Shown here piece after piece: positions 16,518 to 25,154 of a stretch of DNA of 64,000 nucleotides. The stretch is taken from NCBI RefSeq assembly GCF_021166585.1, contig NZ_JAJOZE010000001.1, positions 638,062-702,061 on the forward strand, read 5' to 3'. Below the pieces are notes generated by a model, which saw nothing but the letters and a program-made list of their open reading frames with translations, ran no database searches and had not been told where the DNA came from. A program made the translations under genes and the position numbers. Position 1 is the first letter of the stretch. Each line of letters begins with the position of its first letter. The DNA is from Metabacillus kandeliae (lineage in GTDB: Bacteria; Bacillota; Bacilli; Bacillales; Bacillaceae).

Positions 16518-17939
16518 ATGGCTACTGAATATGATTTGGTCGTACTTGGCGGCGGCACCGGCGGCTATGTGGCGGCTATCAGAGCTTCCCAGCTCGGGCT
16601 GAAAACAGCGATTGTCGAGAAAGGGAAACTTGGAGGAACTTGCCTGCATGCCGGATGCATTCCAAGCAAAGCACTGCTCAGAAGTGCTGAAGTATATGCA
16701 CAAACGAAGCGGTCCGAAGAATACGGCGTTTCAGCTTCTGATGTTACCTTGAACTTTGCAAAAGTGCAGGAAAGAAAGCAAAAAATTGTCGATCAGCTTC
16801 ACAAGGGTGTGCAGCATTTAATGAAGCAGGGCAAAATTTCTGTTTATGAAGGTACAGGCCGCATTCTTGGTCCTTCTATCTTCTCGCCGATGCCTGGAAC
16901 GATATCTGTTGAAATGAATGATGGATCTGAAAATGAAATGCTTATCCCGAAAAATGTTATTGTAGCAACTGGTTCAAGACCTCGTTCTCTTCCAGGCCTT
17001 GAAATTGACGGCGAGCTTGTGATGTCTTCTAATGAGGCACTTGTAATGACAGAGCTCCCGAAATCTATATTGATTGTCGGCGGCGGTGTTATCGGGATAG
17101 AGTGGGCCTCCATGCTGTCTGACTTTGGGGTTGAGGTTACAGTGCTTGAATATGCAAACAGCATCCTTCCAACAGAAGACCACGAAATTTCAAAAGAAAT
17201 GGAACGTCTCTTGAAAAAGAAGGGCGTAAAGATTGTCACAGGTGCGAAGGTTATGCCTGAGAGTATTTCCAAGCAGAATGGCGTTTCTATTTCAGCTGAA
17301 AAGAATGGCGAACAGCAAACCTTCCAGGCTGAAAAAATGCTTGTGTCCGTCGGCCGTCAGGCAAACGTAGAAGGCATTGGCCTTGAGAATACGGATATCA
17401 AGCTTGAAAAGGGCTTTATTTCTGTTAACAAATTTTATCAGACGAAAGAGTCCCACATTTATGCGATCGGTGATGTAAACGGCGGCCTTCAGCTTGCACA
17501 TGTGGCTTCACATGAAGGACTCACAGCTGTTGAGCATCTCGCTAATCTTGAGCCGTTCCCGCTTGATTACACACAGGTTTCGAAATGTGTTTATGCCACA
17601 CCTGAAGTGGCAAGCGTCGGTTTTACGCAAAAAGAAGCTGAGGATCAGGGCTACGAGGTAAAAGCTGGAAAGTTCTCATTCAGAGCCATTGGAAAAGCAT
17701 TGGTTTTTGGAGAGTCTGACGGTTTTGTGAAAATCGTGGCCGATGCGAAAACAAATGACCTTCTCGGTGTTCACATGATTGGACCTCATGTTACAGACAT
17801 GATTTCTGAAGCTGCGCTTGCAAAAGTTTTGGATGCTGCACCTTGGGAAATTGCCCGCACGATCCATCCGCATCCGACACTTGCAGAAGCGATCGGCGAG
17901 GCAGCGCTTGCTGTTGACGGAAGAGCCCTACATTCATAA
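16518..17939 (+). CDS. lpdV: Dihydrolipoyl dehydrogenase (E3) of the Bkd complex
   Basis: Re-oxidises the lipoyl group of the branched-chain 2-oxo acid dehydrogenase, passing electrons via FAD to NAD. The 473 residues include the N-terminal FAD motif GGGTGGYVAAIRA, redox-active disulfide GGTCLHAGCIPSKAL, the NAD motif GGGVIGIEWASM, the second FAD-binding stretch YAIGDVNGG and the C-terminal active-site HPHPTLAE. It follows buk by 15 bases. A short perfect hairpin lies between this gene and bkdAA. Confidence 0.97.
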   Translation: MATEYDLVVLGGGTGGYVAAIRASQLGLKTAIVEKGKLGGTCLHAGCIPSKALLRSAEVYAQTKRSEEYGVSASDVTLNFAKVQERKQKIVDQLHKGVQHLMKQGKISVYEGTGRILGPSIFSPMPGTISVEMNDGSENEMLIPKNVIVATGSRPRSLPGLEIDGELVMSSNEALVMTELPKSILIVGGGVIGIEWASMLSDFGVEVTVLEYANSILPTEDHEISKEMERLLKKKGVKIVTGAKVMPESISKQNGVSISAEKNGEQQTFQAEKMLVSVGRQANVEGIGLENTDIKLEKGFISVNKFYQTKESHIYAIGDVNGGLQLAHVASHEGLTAVEHLANLEPFPLDYTQVSKCVYATPEVASVGFTQKEAEDQGYEVKAGKFSFRAIGKALVFGESDGFVKIVADAKTNDLLGVHMIGPHVTDMISEAALAKVLDAAPWEIARTIHPHPTLAEAIGEAALAVDGRALHS

Positions 17940-17961
17940 GAGGGGCAGCAATTCAATGATA

Positions 17962-17982
17962 TCCGGACCTTTTCTGTCCGGA
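17962..17982 (+). other. Intercistronic hairpin between lpdV and bkdAA
   Basis: The 7-bp perfect stem TCCGGAC / GTCCGGA with a 7-base loop has no T-run and ends three bases before the AAGGAGG of bkdAA. It is too short of T to be a terminator; RNA processing or stability is possible. Confidence 0.6.
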
Positions 17983-17999
17983 CTTAAGGAGGATGTTTT

Positions 18000-18992
18000 A
18001 TGGCTGAAAACCGGCATGAAGCACTTGGACTGACAGGCAATGATGTGCTGGAAATGTACAAAACCATGTTATTGGCCCGCAAAATTGACGAACGGATGTG
18101 GCTGTTAAACCGTTCAGGAAAGATTCCGTTTGTCATCTCCTGCCAGGGACAGGAGGCAGCACAGGTCGGCGCAGCCTTTGCGCTCGACAGAGAAAAAGAT
18201 TATGCCCTTCCTTATTACAGGGATATGGGAGTTGTGCTTGCGTTTGGAATGACAGCAAAGGATTTAATGCTTTCAGGTTTTGCAAAAGCAGAGGATCCCA
18301 ACTCAGGCGGACGCCAGATGCCAGGACATTTTGGTCAGAAGAAAAACAGAATTGCAACAGGCTCCTCTCCTGTTACGACACAGGTTCCCCATGCAGTCGG
18401 CATTGCACTTGCCGGAAGAATGGAGAAAAAAGACATCGTAACCTTTGTAACCTTTGGGGAAGGCTCTTCCAACCAGGGAGATTTTCATGAAGGCGCAAAC
18501 TTTGCAAGCGTACATAAACTGCCTGTTATTTTTATGTGTGAAAACAATAAATATGCCATTTCTGTTCCGTATGAGAAACAGGTAGCCTGCGAAAAAATTT
18601 CAGACAGAGCGATTGGCTACGGCATGCCTGGAGAAACGGTTGACGGCAATGATCCGCTTGAAGTTTACAAAGCCGTAAAAGAGGCTGCAGACAGAGGGCG
18701 CCGCGGCGAAGGACCAACCTTGATTGAAACCATTTCCTACCGTCTGACCCCTCACTCCAGTGATGATGACGACCGCAGCTACCGCGGACAGGATGAAGTG
18801 GCCGAAGCGCGGAAAAACGACCCGATTGTGAGCTTTGCAGCTTACCTGAAGGAAGCTGGCGTTCTGACAGATGAACTGGAAAAAGACATTCTTGACGATA
18901 TTGCCAAAACAGTCAATGAAGCAACAGACTATGCAGAAAATGCTCCATACGCAGAAGCTGAATCTGCCATGAAGCACGTGTATGCGGAGTAA
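18000..18992 (+). CDS. bkdAA: Branched-chain 2-oxo acid dehydrogenase E1 alpha
   Basis: The thiamine diphosphate-binding alpha subunit of E1, which decarboxylates the 2-oxo acids of Val, Leu and Ile. The 330 residues carry the ThDP/Mg motif FGEGSSNQGDFHEGANFA and the phosphorylation-loop-like segment YRLTPHSSDDDDRSYR typical of E1 alpha. The ATG at 18000 follows AAGGAGG. bkdAB starts 12 bases after its stop; the two subunits form the heterotetrameric E1. Confidence 0.97.
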   Translation: MAENRHEALGLTGNDVLEMYKTMLLARKIDERMWLLNRSGKIPFVISCQGQEAAQVGAAFALDREKDYALPYYRDMGVVLAFGMTAKDLMLSGFAKAEDPNSGGRQMPGHFGQKKNRIATGSSPVTTQVPHAVGIALAGRMEKKDIVTFVTFGEGSSNQGDFHEGANFASVHKLPVIFMCENNKYAISVPYEKQVACEKISDRAIGYGMPGETVDGNDPLEVYKAVKEAADRGRRGEGPTLIETISYRLTPHSSDDDDRSYRGQDEVAEARKNDPIVSFAAYLKEAGVLTDELEKDILDDIAKTVNEATDYAENAPYAEAESAMKHVYAE

Positions 18993-19004
18993 GGGGGAAG
19001 AAAA

Positions 19005-19988
19005 ATGGCTGTCATTTCTTATATTGATGCAGTAACCATGGCGATCCGCGAAGAAATGGAGCGGGATGAGCGCGTATTTGTACTGGGCGAGGATGTTGGT
19101 AAAAAGGGCGGTGTATTTAAAGCGACAGTCGGGCTGTACGAGCAATTCGGCGAAGAGAGAGTTATTGATACGCCGCTTGCGGAATCAGCGATTGCAGGAG
19201 TTGGGATCGGTGCTGCTATGTATGGCATGAAACCGATCGCTGAAATGCAATTTGCCGATTTTATCATGCCTGCAGTGAATCAGATTATCTCGGAAGCGGC
19301 TAAAATCCGCTACCGTTCCAATAACGACTGGGAATGCCCGATTGTCATCAGAGCCCCTTATGGCGGCGGAGTACATGGAGCTCTCTATCACTCCCAGTCA
19401 GTAGAAGCTGTTTTTGCCGGGACGCCCGGCTTGAAAATTGTCATGCCTTCCACTCCTTATGACGTGAAGGGGCTGTTAAAGGCTGCGATTAGAGACAAGG
19501 ATCCCGTCCTGTTCTTTGAGCACAAAAGAGCCTATCGCCTTATTAAAGGGGAAGTTCCGAATGATGATTATGTTCTTCCAATCGGCAAAGCAGATGTAAA
19601 AAGAGAAGGAGAAGATATTACGGTTATTACATACGGACTGAGTGTTCATTTTGCCCTGCAGGCTGCAGACAGGCTTGCCCAGGACGGAATCTCAGCTCAC
19701 ATTCTTGATCTTAGAACCGTTTATCCTCTTGATAAAGAAGCGATTATTGAAGCAGCATCAAAAACAGGCAAAGTTCTTCTTGTAACAGAAGACAATAAAG
19801 AGGGCAGCATCATCTCTGAGGTTGCGGCCATCATTGCTGAAAACTGCCTGTTTGACCTTGATGCCCCGATCATGAGGCTTGCCGGTCCTGACGTTCCTTC
19901 AATGCCGTATGCCCCGACAATGGAAAAGCATTTTATGATCAATCCGGACAAAGTCGAAGAAGCTATGAGAAAGCTGGCAGAATATTAA
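19005..19988 (+). CDS. bkdAB: Branched-chain 2-oxo acid dehydrogenase E1 beta
   Basis: The 327-residue E1 beta subunit, a transketolase-like pyrimidine-binding domain followed by the transketolase C-terminal domain. Typical segments are VLGEDVGKKGGVFKAT near the N terminus, IAEMQFADFI, and RAPYGGGVHGALYHSQS, with the active-site histidine region at the last. It begins 12 bases after bkdAA. Confidence 0.97.
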   Translation: MAVISYIDAVTMAIREEMERDERVFVLGEDVGKKGGVFKATVGLYEQFGEERVIDTPLAESAIAGVGIGAAMYGMKPIAEMQFADFIMPAVNQIISEAAKIRYRSNNDWECPIVIRAPYGGGVHGALYHSQSVEAVFAGTPGLKIVMPSTPYDVKGLLKAAIRDKDPVLFFEHKRAYRLIKGEVPNDDYVLPIGKADVKREGEDITVITYGLSVHFALQAADRLAQDGISAHILDLRTVYPLDKEAIIEAASKTGKVLLVTEDNKEGSIISEVAAIIAENCLFDLDAPIMRLAGPDVPSMPYAPTMEKHFMINPDKVEEAMRKLAEY

Positions 19989-20014
19989 ACACTGCTAACG
20001 GGAGGTAAATGCAA

Positions 20015-21310
20015 ATGGCTGTTGAACAAATGACAATGCCGCAGCTCGGCGAAAGTGTAACAGAAGGAACCATCAGCAAGTGGCTTGTAAAAGTCGGCGA
20101 CAAAGTGAACAAATATGATCCGATTGCAGAAGTTATGACGGATAAGGTCAATGCGGAAGTTCCCTCTTCTTTTACTGGTGTGATCACTGAGCTTGTCGGC
20201 AATGAAGGCGACACTCTCGCAGTTGGGGAAATCATGTGCAAAGTGGAGCTCGAAGGTGCACCAGAGCCTGCTGAAAAGGCTCCGGCACAGCAAGATCCTA
20301 TTCAAACTTCTTCTGAAAAACCAGCTGTACAGCAGGATGCAGCTAATAAAAAACGCTATTCTCCTGCTGTCCTGCGACTTTCACAGGAAAACGGCATTGA
20401 CCTTGAACAGGTTAACGGCTCAGGCGCCGGCGGACGGATTACCCGCAAGGATCTGATGGCTATCATTGAAAGCGGAAATATTCCGGCAGCCAAGCAGCCT
20501 GAAACAAAAGCACCGGCAGCTGCCGAACAGCCTTCAAGCAAGCCGGAACATGCTGCTGAAGCACCGGCAATTCCGGAAAGAAAGCCTTCTGATGTTCAGA
20601 CGTCTCCAGGAGACATTGAAATCCCTGTAACCGGAATCCGCAAAGCCATTGCATCCAACATGCTGAGAAGCAAGCATGAAGCGCCGCACGCATGGACGAT
20701 GGTAGAAGTGGACGTTACAAATCTTGTTGACTACCGCAATGGAATCAAAGATGATTTCAAGAAAAAAGAAGGCTTCAACCTGACCTTCTTCGCCTTCTTT
20801 GTTAAGGCTGTTTCACAGGCTCTCAAGGAATTTCCGGAAATCAATTCCATGTGGGCTGGAGACAAAATCATCCAAAAGAAAGACATCAACATTTCCATCG
20901 CTGTTGCAACAGAGGACGCTCTCTACGTCCCTGTTATTAAAAATGCTGATGAAAAAACCATCAAAGGCATAGGCCGCGACATCACTGAGCTTGCCGGCAA
21001 AGTCCGGACAGGCAAGCTTGGGGCAGACGACATGAAAGGCGGAACGTTTACTGTTAACAATACAGGCTCATTCGGTTCTGTCCAATCTATGGGAATCATT
21101 AACTATCCGCAGGCTGCAATTCTGCAGGTAGAATCCATTGTGAAACGCCCTGTTGTGATGAACAATGGCATGATTGCTGTCCGCGACATGGTAAACCTTT
21201 GTCTGTCCCTTGATCACAGAGTGCTCGACGGACTCGTCTGCGGCCGCTTCCTGGCACGGGTAAAAGAAATTTTGGAGAACGTGACAAAAGAAAATACATC
21301 TGTCTATTAA
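20015..21310 (+). CDS. bkdB: Branched-chain 2-oxo acid dehydrogenase E2 (lipoyl acyltransferase)
   Basis: The core acyltransferase of the Bkd complex, 431 residues. Order of domains: a lipoyl domain (about 1-78, lipoylated lysine in VMTDKVNAEVPS), a Pro/Ala-rich linker, the peripheral subunit-binding domain (SPAVLRLSQENGIDLEQVNG), a second linker, and the catalytic domain with the C-terminal SLDHRVLDG (active-site His and Asp). The ATG at 20015 is nine bases after GGAGG; the ATG at 20009 is too close. Last gene of the operon, followed by a terminator. Confidence 0.96.
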   Translation: MAVEQMTMPQLGESVTEGTISKWLVKVGDKVNKYDPIAEVMTDKVNAEVPSSFTGVITELVGNEGDTLAVGEIMCKVELEGAPEPAEKAPAQQDPIQTSSEKPAVQQDAANKKRYSPAVLRLSQENGIDLEQVNGSGAGGRITRKDLMAIIESGNIPAAKQPETKAPAAAEQPSSKPEHAAEAPAIPERKPSDVQTSPGDIEIPVTGIRKAIASNMLRSKHEAPHAWTMVEVDVTNLVDYRNGIKDDFKKKEGFNLTFFAFFVKAVSQALKEFPEINSMWAGDKIIQKKDINISIAVATEDALYVPVIKNADEKTIKGIGRDITELAGKVRTGKLGADDMKGGTFTVNNTGSFGSVQSMGIINYPQAAILQVESIVKRPVVMNNGMIAVRDMVNLCLSLDHRVLDGLVCGRFLARVKEILENVTKENTSVY

Positions 21311-21315
21311 AGATC

Positions 21316-21348
21316 GAAAGCGCCTGTGAAATGGCGCTTTCTTTTTTT
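21316..21348 (+). terminator. Terminator of the bkd operon
   Basis: GAAAGCGCC / GGCGCTTTC (21316-21324 and 21333-21341) followed by seven T. Confidence 0.9.
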
Positions 21349-21380
21349 GTATCGTTTTTGTTTAGCCTGTATGCCAGGTT

Positions 21381-21995
21381 TCACATATCCTTGCGTTTTG
21401 CAGGAGACGGGACTCTGGCAGCTGTAAAGTAAGTTCCGAGGCTTGGTAAAATTCTCCCTGTTGCTGATTGAAAACCATCAGGGAAAAACTCAACTTCTAC
21501 CCGGTCTCCTGCGTTTAAAAATAGATTATCACTAACCTGGGTAATTTCAGACCTTGACCTGCCGGCTGGATTAATTCTGAAATCATCCTCTCCATCAACA
21601 GCGCTTCCATTAACAGTGATAATGATAAAAGGGTTGACTTCATTTTGCTGAGTTTCCAAATTTTTAATGTAATTGACGCTTGCGGTAATAGCATATACAC
21701 CGGATGTTTTAGGTATAAAAGCAGAGGCAGCTGAATCATATTCGCCTGCTAGATCATAGGTTACTGTAGGATAGCTTACTTTTGTCCGGCCAGTAACTGT
21801 CACTACCTCGGCAGCTGTAGCTCTAAATGCTGAGGGTCTTACTAAACCAGCTCTTTCGAAAAAACAATTTAGTATGGAATGACTGAATCCTGAGATAAGG
21901 TGAGCAGCATTCTGAAGAGATGCTTGTGTTAGAAGCTGTTCCGGAAGAAAAGATGAAAGATTTATCTTTTGGTCTGAATTCCCATTATGCTCCAT
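21381..21995 (-). CDS. C1q/TNF-like domain protein, probable spore-surface protein
   Basis: A 204-residue protein whose last 135 residues look like a C1q/TNF jelly-roll domain: beta-strand-rich with VTYDLAGEYDSAASAF, PKTSGVYAITASVNY and a C-terminal glycine/tyrosine strand (LGTYFTAARV). This fold also forms the C-terminal domain of the exosporium protein BclA, but no collagen-like GXX repeats precede it here. The N-terminal 60 residues (ending in FSHSILNCFFERAG) match nothing I know. The ATG at 21995 follows AAAAGGAG. It interrupts the conserved gene order and is read against the bkd operon. A mother-cell-type promoter lies upstream. The spore role is inferred from promoter and fold. Confidence 0.72.
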   Translation of the reverse strand: MEHNGNSDQKINLSSFLPEQLLTQASLQNAAHLISGFSHSILNCFFERAGLVRPSAFRATAAEVVTVTGRTKVSYPTVTYDLAGEYDSAASAFIPKTSGVYAITASVNYIKNLETQQNEVNPFIIITVNGSAVDGEDDFRINPAGRSRSEITQVSDNLFLNAGDRVEVEFFPDGFQSATGRILPSLGTYFTAARVPSPAKRKDM

Positions 21996-22024
21996 TAAAA
22001 CTACTCCTTTTGCAATTCATAGAA

Positions 22025-22051
22025 TAAAGTATGAAAAATAGTAAAAAGAGT
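22025..22051 (-). promoter_or_regulatory. SigK-like promoter of the C1q-like gene
   Basis: On the minus strand AC, 16 bases, then CATACTTTA fits the SigK consensus AC-N16/17-CATANNNTA. The same -10 would also suit SigE. It lies 30 bases upstream of the start codon. Confidence 0.55.
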
Positions 22052-22150
22052 ATGGTGGCTTGTACTATGACGAATGCGTAATTTTCCCTCTGGCAGCACA
22101 AATAGGTAAATGCCAGGCCGATGAATAGAAGAATTTATGAGAGTTTATAA

Positions 22151-22190
22151 GAAAGGCCAGGCACCTGTACAAAGGAGCCTGGCCTTCAAT
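22151..22190 (-). terminator. Terminator of the lipid kinase gene
   Basis: Minus-strand arms GAAGGCCAGGC and GCCTGGCCTTTC, followed by TTATAAAC. It begins 12 bases past the kinase stop. The T-tract is short. Confidence 0.75.
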
Positions 22191-22198
22191 CGATTGTT

Positions 22199-23098
22199 TT
22201 ATTCCTCAGCAGGCACAGCCATCCGCAAATGCTGCTTTTTCACCGTGATCATGGCAGGGGTTTTTCCATATACCTCGCCGTCCGTGTCAGCCTCCATTTC
22301 ACTCTCTGTTGAAATCGATATTTGGCTTCCCTGAAAGTGGAGAATGCTGCTGCCGGTATTGTCCCATGCTTCAGAGCCTCTCATATTGAGAATATCTTTA
22401 ATAACTGACAGGTTCGTTTCCTTTAAAATGAAAATATCTGCTTTGCCGTCCTGGATGCTGATGCCAGGATAAGGAAGCAGGTTTGTGCCAATATATTGGC
22501 CATTGGCAGCAAGGATCATGACAGCTTTGTCTTCGATTTCCTCACCGTCAACCATCAGTTTAAAGGAAAAAGGTTCAATTTGCTGCACCGTTTTAAAGGC
22601 GCTTAAAAAATAGCTGATTTTCCCAAGCAGTGCTTTTTGATTGCCGTCTATGTTATTGGAAGCTTCTGTAATTAAACCGATGCCCCAAAAATTCAGGTAG
22701 TAATCATCATTCACAGCAGCTGCGTCAACGAGCATTTCTTTTCCGTTCACAAGTGCTTCACAGGCTGCTTTTAAATTAAGAGGGATGTTAAGTGTTCTGG
22801 CAAAATCATTGCAAGTACCGCCAGGCAGGATCGCAATTCTCGGCTGTTTCTCCAGAGGTGCAATCCCATTAATGCACTCATGTACTGTGCCGTCTCCGCC
22901 GTATATGTAAATGGCGTCTGCTTCTCTTCCGTATGTTCTGCAGAAATTTTCAGCATCTGAAGGTTTTTCTGTTTGCAGAATCAAGAGCTTTGGATGTGCG
23001 GCAGCTAAGATGGGGACGATTGTTTCAAGCGAGCGCTGGAGGTTCTTTTGACCTGCATTGCCATTTATAATCAATAAAGTTTTTGTTAAGTTATCCAT
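22199..23098 (-). CDS. YegS/diacylglycerol kinase-like lipid kinase
   Basis: A 299-residue protein of the DAG kinase catalytic family (YegS/BmrU/DgkB type), which phosphorylates a lipid using ATP. The nucleotide-binding hallmark YIYGGDGTVHECINGI is intact, followed by ILPGGTCNDFARTLNIP. The C-terminal beta-sandwich ends with ADTDGEVYGKTPAMITV, as is usual for the family. The ATG at 23098 is nine bases from AAGGAG; the TTG at 23104 is too close. The place corresponds to bmrU of B. subtilis, but no multidrug efflux gene bmr lies next to it. The exact lipid substrate is not predictable. Confidence 0.9.
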   Translation of the reverse strand: MDNLTKTLLIINGNAGQKNLQRSLETIVPILAAAHPKLLILQTEKPSDAENFCRTYGREADAIYIYGGDGTVHECINGIAPLEKQPRIAILPGGTCNDFARTLNIPLNLKAACEALVNGKEMLVDAAAVNDDYYLNFWGIGLITEASNNIDGNQKALLGKISYFLSAFKTVQQIEPFSFKLMVDGEEIEDKAVMILAANGQYIGTNLLPYPGISIQDGKADIFILKETNLSVIKDILNMRGSEAWDNTGSSILHFQGSQISISTESEMEADTDGEVYGKTPAMITVKKQHLRMAVPAEE

Positions 23099-23245
23099 CC
23101 TCAAATTCTCCTTACAAAAGACATTATTTCTACTATACCACAGCGAAAGCTGTTAAAAACGCAGAGGGAAAGATTGAAGCAATCCTGTTCTTATACTAAA
23201 ATAAAATTAGTTCTAAATAATTCTGAATTTTTAGGCTGACATAAA

Positions 23246-23260
23246 ATGAAAACGCATTCT
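23246..23260 (+). promoter_or_regulatory. Consensus cre site before mutA
   Basis: ATGAAAACGCATTCT matches all fixed positions of the CcpA operator WTGNAANCGNWNNCW. It lies 31 bases before the mutA start, so a bound CcpA would block transcription. Carbon catabolite repression of the mutAB operon is the likely meaning. Confidence 0.7.
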
Positions 23261-23291
23261 TAGGGGGTGGGCTTCCATTACGGGAGCGATT

Positions 23292-25154
23292 ATGGAAACA
23301 AAGCAGAATGCAGGAAAACCTTTTTCGGAAATAACGGAAAAAGATTGGCAGAGAGAGGTAGAAAAGGCGCTGCGCGGAAAGCCGTTTGAGTCTTTATATA
23401 CGGAAACAGCAGAGCAGATTCTTCTAAAGCCCCTCTACACCTGGGAAAATACTGAACACCAGCCGCTGCCTGGCGAATATCCGTTTGTCAGGGGGGCGAA
23501 AACAGAAGCGGGATGGAAAGTCAGCCAGCTTTTTACCGATTTCAGCAGTCCTGAAGAGCTGAATGAAAGAATTCTTGACGCTTGCAAAAAAGGTCAAAAT
23601 TCTGTTTTTATAAAAGATTTTTCAAAGCTGAACAAAAAGGAACACTGGGAAAAAGCGCTCTTTAATGTGCCGTCTGAAACGCTTCATTTTGTGCTGGACT
23701 ATGGGTCCAATCCGGCGGCAGCCGCCAGTTTTGCGAAATTTGCAGAAGAAGGGGATGCCTTTAAGGGGGAGGGGATCATTGGATTTGATCCTTTTGAAGG
23801 TCTTCTCAGAGGTGAACAAAGCGCAGCAGGAACAGAGCATGCCATCGCATTTTTGTTTGATTATGCCTCATGGTGCACAGACAGGCTGCCGCATGTGAAA
23901 ACCATTTACATAAAAGGGGAGAGCTTTCACGAAGCAGGTGCAAATGCTGTGCAGGAGCTGGCCTATACATTTGCAAAAAGCCTTGACCTTCTTCATGCTG
24001 CAAAAGAAGACGGCAGGCTCTCCTCCATCGCGGATAAGTTTGCTTTTGAGTTTAAAACAGGACCTGATTACTTTATGGAAATATCGAAGCTTAGAGCGGC
24101 TAGGCTGATCTGGAGTACAATCATCCCGCTTTTCAGCGATCAGGAGGACGCGCGAAAGCTTACGATCCATGCGGAAACTGCTCAAATTAACCAGTCGAGG
24201 CTTGACTACCATATGAATTTGCTTCGCGCTGCATCGGAATCCTTCTCCGCAGCAGCAGGCGGGGCGGACAGCCTGCACATTTCTCCTTTTAACGAAATGG
24301 ACGGAGCCTTCCATAATCTTTCAGACAGAATTGCCAGAAACACTCATCACCTGCTGAATGAAGAAAGCTTTTTAACGAAAGTGGCTGATCCTGCTGGAGG
24401 TTCCTGGTATGTGGAGGCTCTGACAATTGAACTGGCAGAAAAAGCCTGGCAGGAAATTCAAAAGATCGAAAATATGGGAGGGTTCACCAAGGCTGTACTA
24501 ACCGGCCATATTCAGGAGGAAATAGAAAAAGCCTACGATCAGAAAGAAGATGCTCTTCATTATCGAAAGCTGGAAATGATCGGAACCAACATTTACTGCA
24601 GCCTGAGTGATGCAATACTGCCGCTTGACCGGAAGGAAAACAGGCAGCCTCTTTCTAAGAATCTATCTTTTGCAGAGGCATTGAGCGGTGAGGTGGAGGA
24701 AGCAGCGATAGCAGGCTCAGGAGTAAAGCCGCTAGTCCCGAGAAGGCTTTCTGAGACCTTTGAGAAGCTTCGAATAAAGGCACTCAGCTTTAAACAGAAA
24801 AATGGTGTTTTTCCAGTATGCAGTATTCTGGCAGCAGGAGAATTAAAAGACTATAAGCCAAGGCTTGATTTTGTACAGGGGCTGCTTGCAGCTGGCGGCA
24901 TTGAACCCCTTATGCTTGAAACAGGCAGTGACGCTTGTGGCGGACCTGTTATCGTTTGCGGAAGCGATGCAGCTTATGAAGAGGGCACAGGTGATATCCA
25001 AGAACTTGCGAAAAATTGCAGCAGCATCTGGATAGCAGGAAAGCAGCCGCAGGATAAAATGGATGCTTTGTCAGCGGAAGGCTGTCTCTACCAAGGGATG
25101 AATATATACGCCTTTCTAGAAGAGCTTCAGAAGAGATTGGGGGCAGCGGAATGA
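23292..25154 (+). CDS. mutA: Methylmalonyl-CoA mutase small subunit
   Basis: The non-catalytic partner of MutB in the heterodimeric, cobalamin-dependent mutase that converts (R)-methylmalonyl-CoA to succinyl-CoA. The 620 residues share the TIM-barrel fold ([21 protein letters not shown] and [15 protein letters not shown] are the counterparts of MutB segments). The C-terminal B12-like domain lacks the cobalamin ligand motif DxHxxG, as expected for the small subunit. The start is the ATG at 23292 with a modest GGGAG. It overlaps mutB by four bases (ATGA). Confidence 0.95.
   Translation: METKQNAGKPFSEITEKDWQREVEKALRGKPFESLYTETAEQILLKPLYTWENTEHQPLPGEYPFVRGAKTEAGWKVSQLFTDFSSPEELNERILDACKKGQNSVFIKDFSKLNKKEHWEKALFNVPSETLHFVLDYGSNPAAAASFAKFAEEGDAFKGEGIIGFDPFEGLLRGEQSAAGTEHAIAFLFDYASWCTDRLPHVKTIYIKGESFHEAGANAVQELAYTFAKSLDLLHAAKEDGRLSSIADKFAFEFKTGPDYFMEISKLRAARLIWSTIIPLFSDQEDARKLTIHAETAQINQSRLDYHMNLLRAASESFSAAAGGADSLHISPFNEMDGAFHNLSDRIARNTHHLLNEESFLTKVADPAGGSWYVEALTIELAEKAWQEIQKIENMGGFTKAVLTGHIQEEIEKAYDQKEDALHYRKLEMIGTNIYCSLSDAILPLDRKENRQPLSKNLSFAEALSGEVEEAAIAGSGVKPLVPRRLSETFEKLRIKALSFKQKNGVFPVCSILAAGELKDYKPRLDFVQGLLAAGGIEPLMLETGSDACGGPVIVCGSDAAYEEGTGDIQELAKNCSSIWIAGKQPQDKMDALSAEGCLYQGMNIYAFLEELQKRLGAAE

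Noticed and set aside
21515-21739. Minus-strand frame of 74 codons inside the C1q-like gene
   Set aside because: It is a shadow of the real frame; the main frame has a good ribosome binding site and domain similarity.
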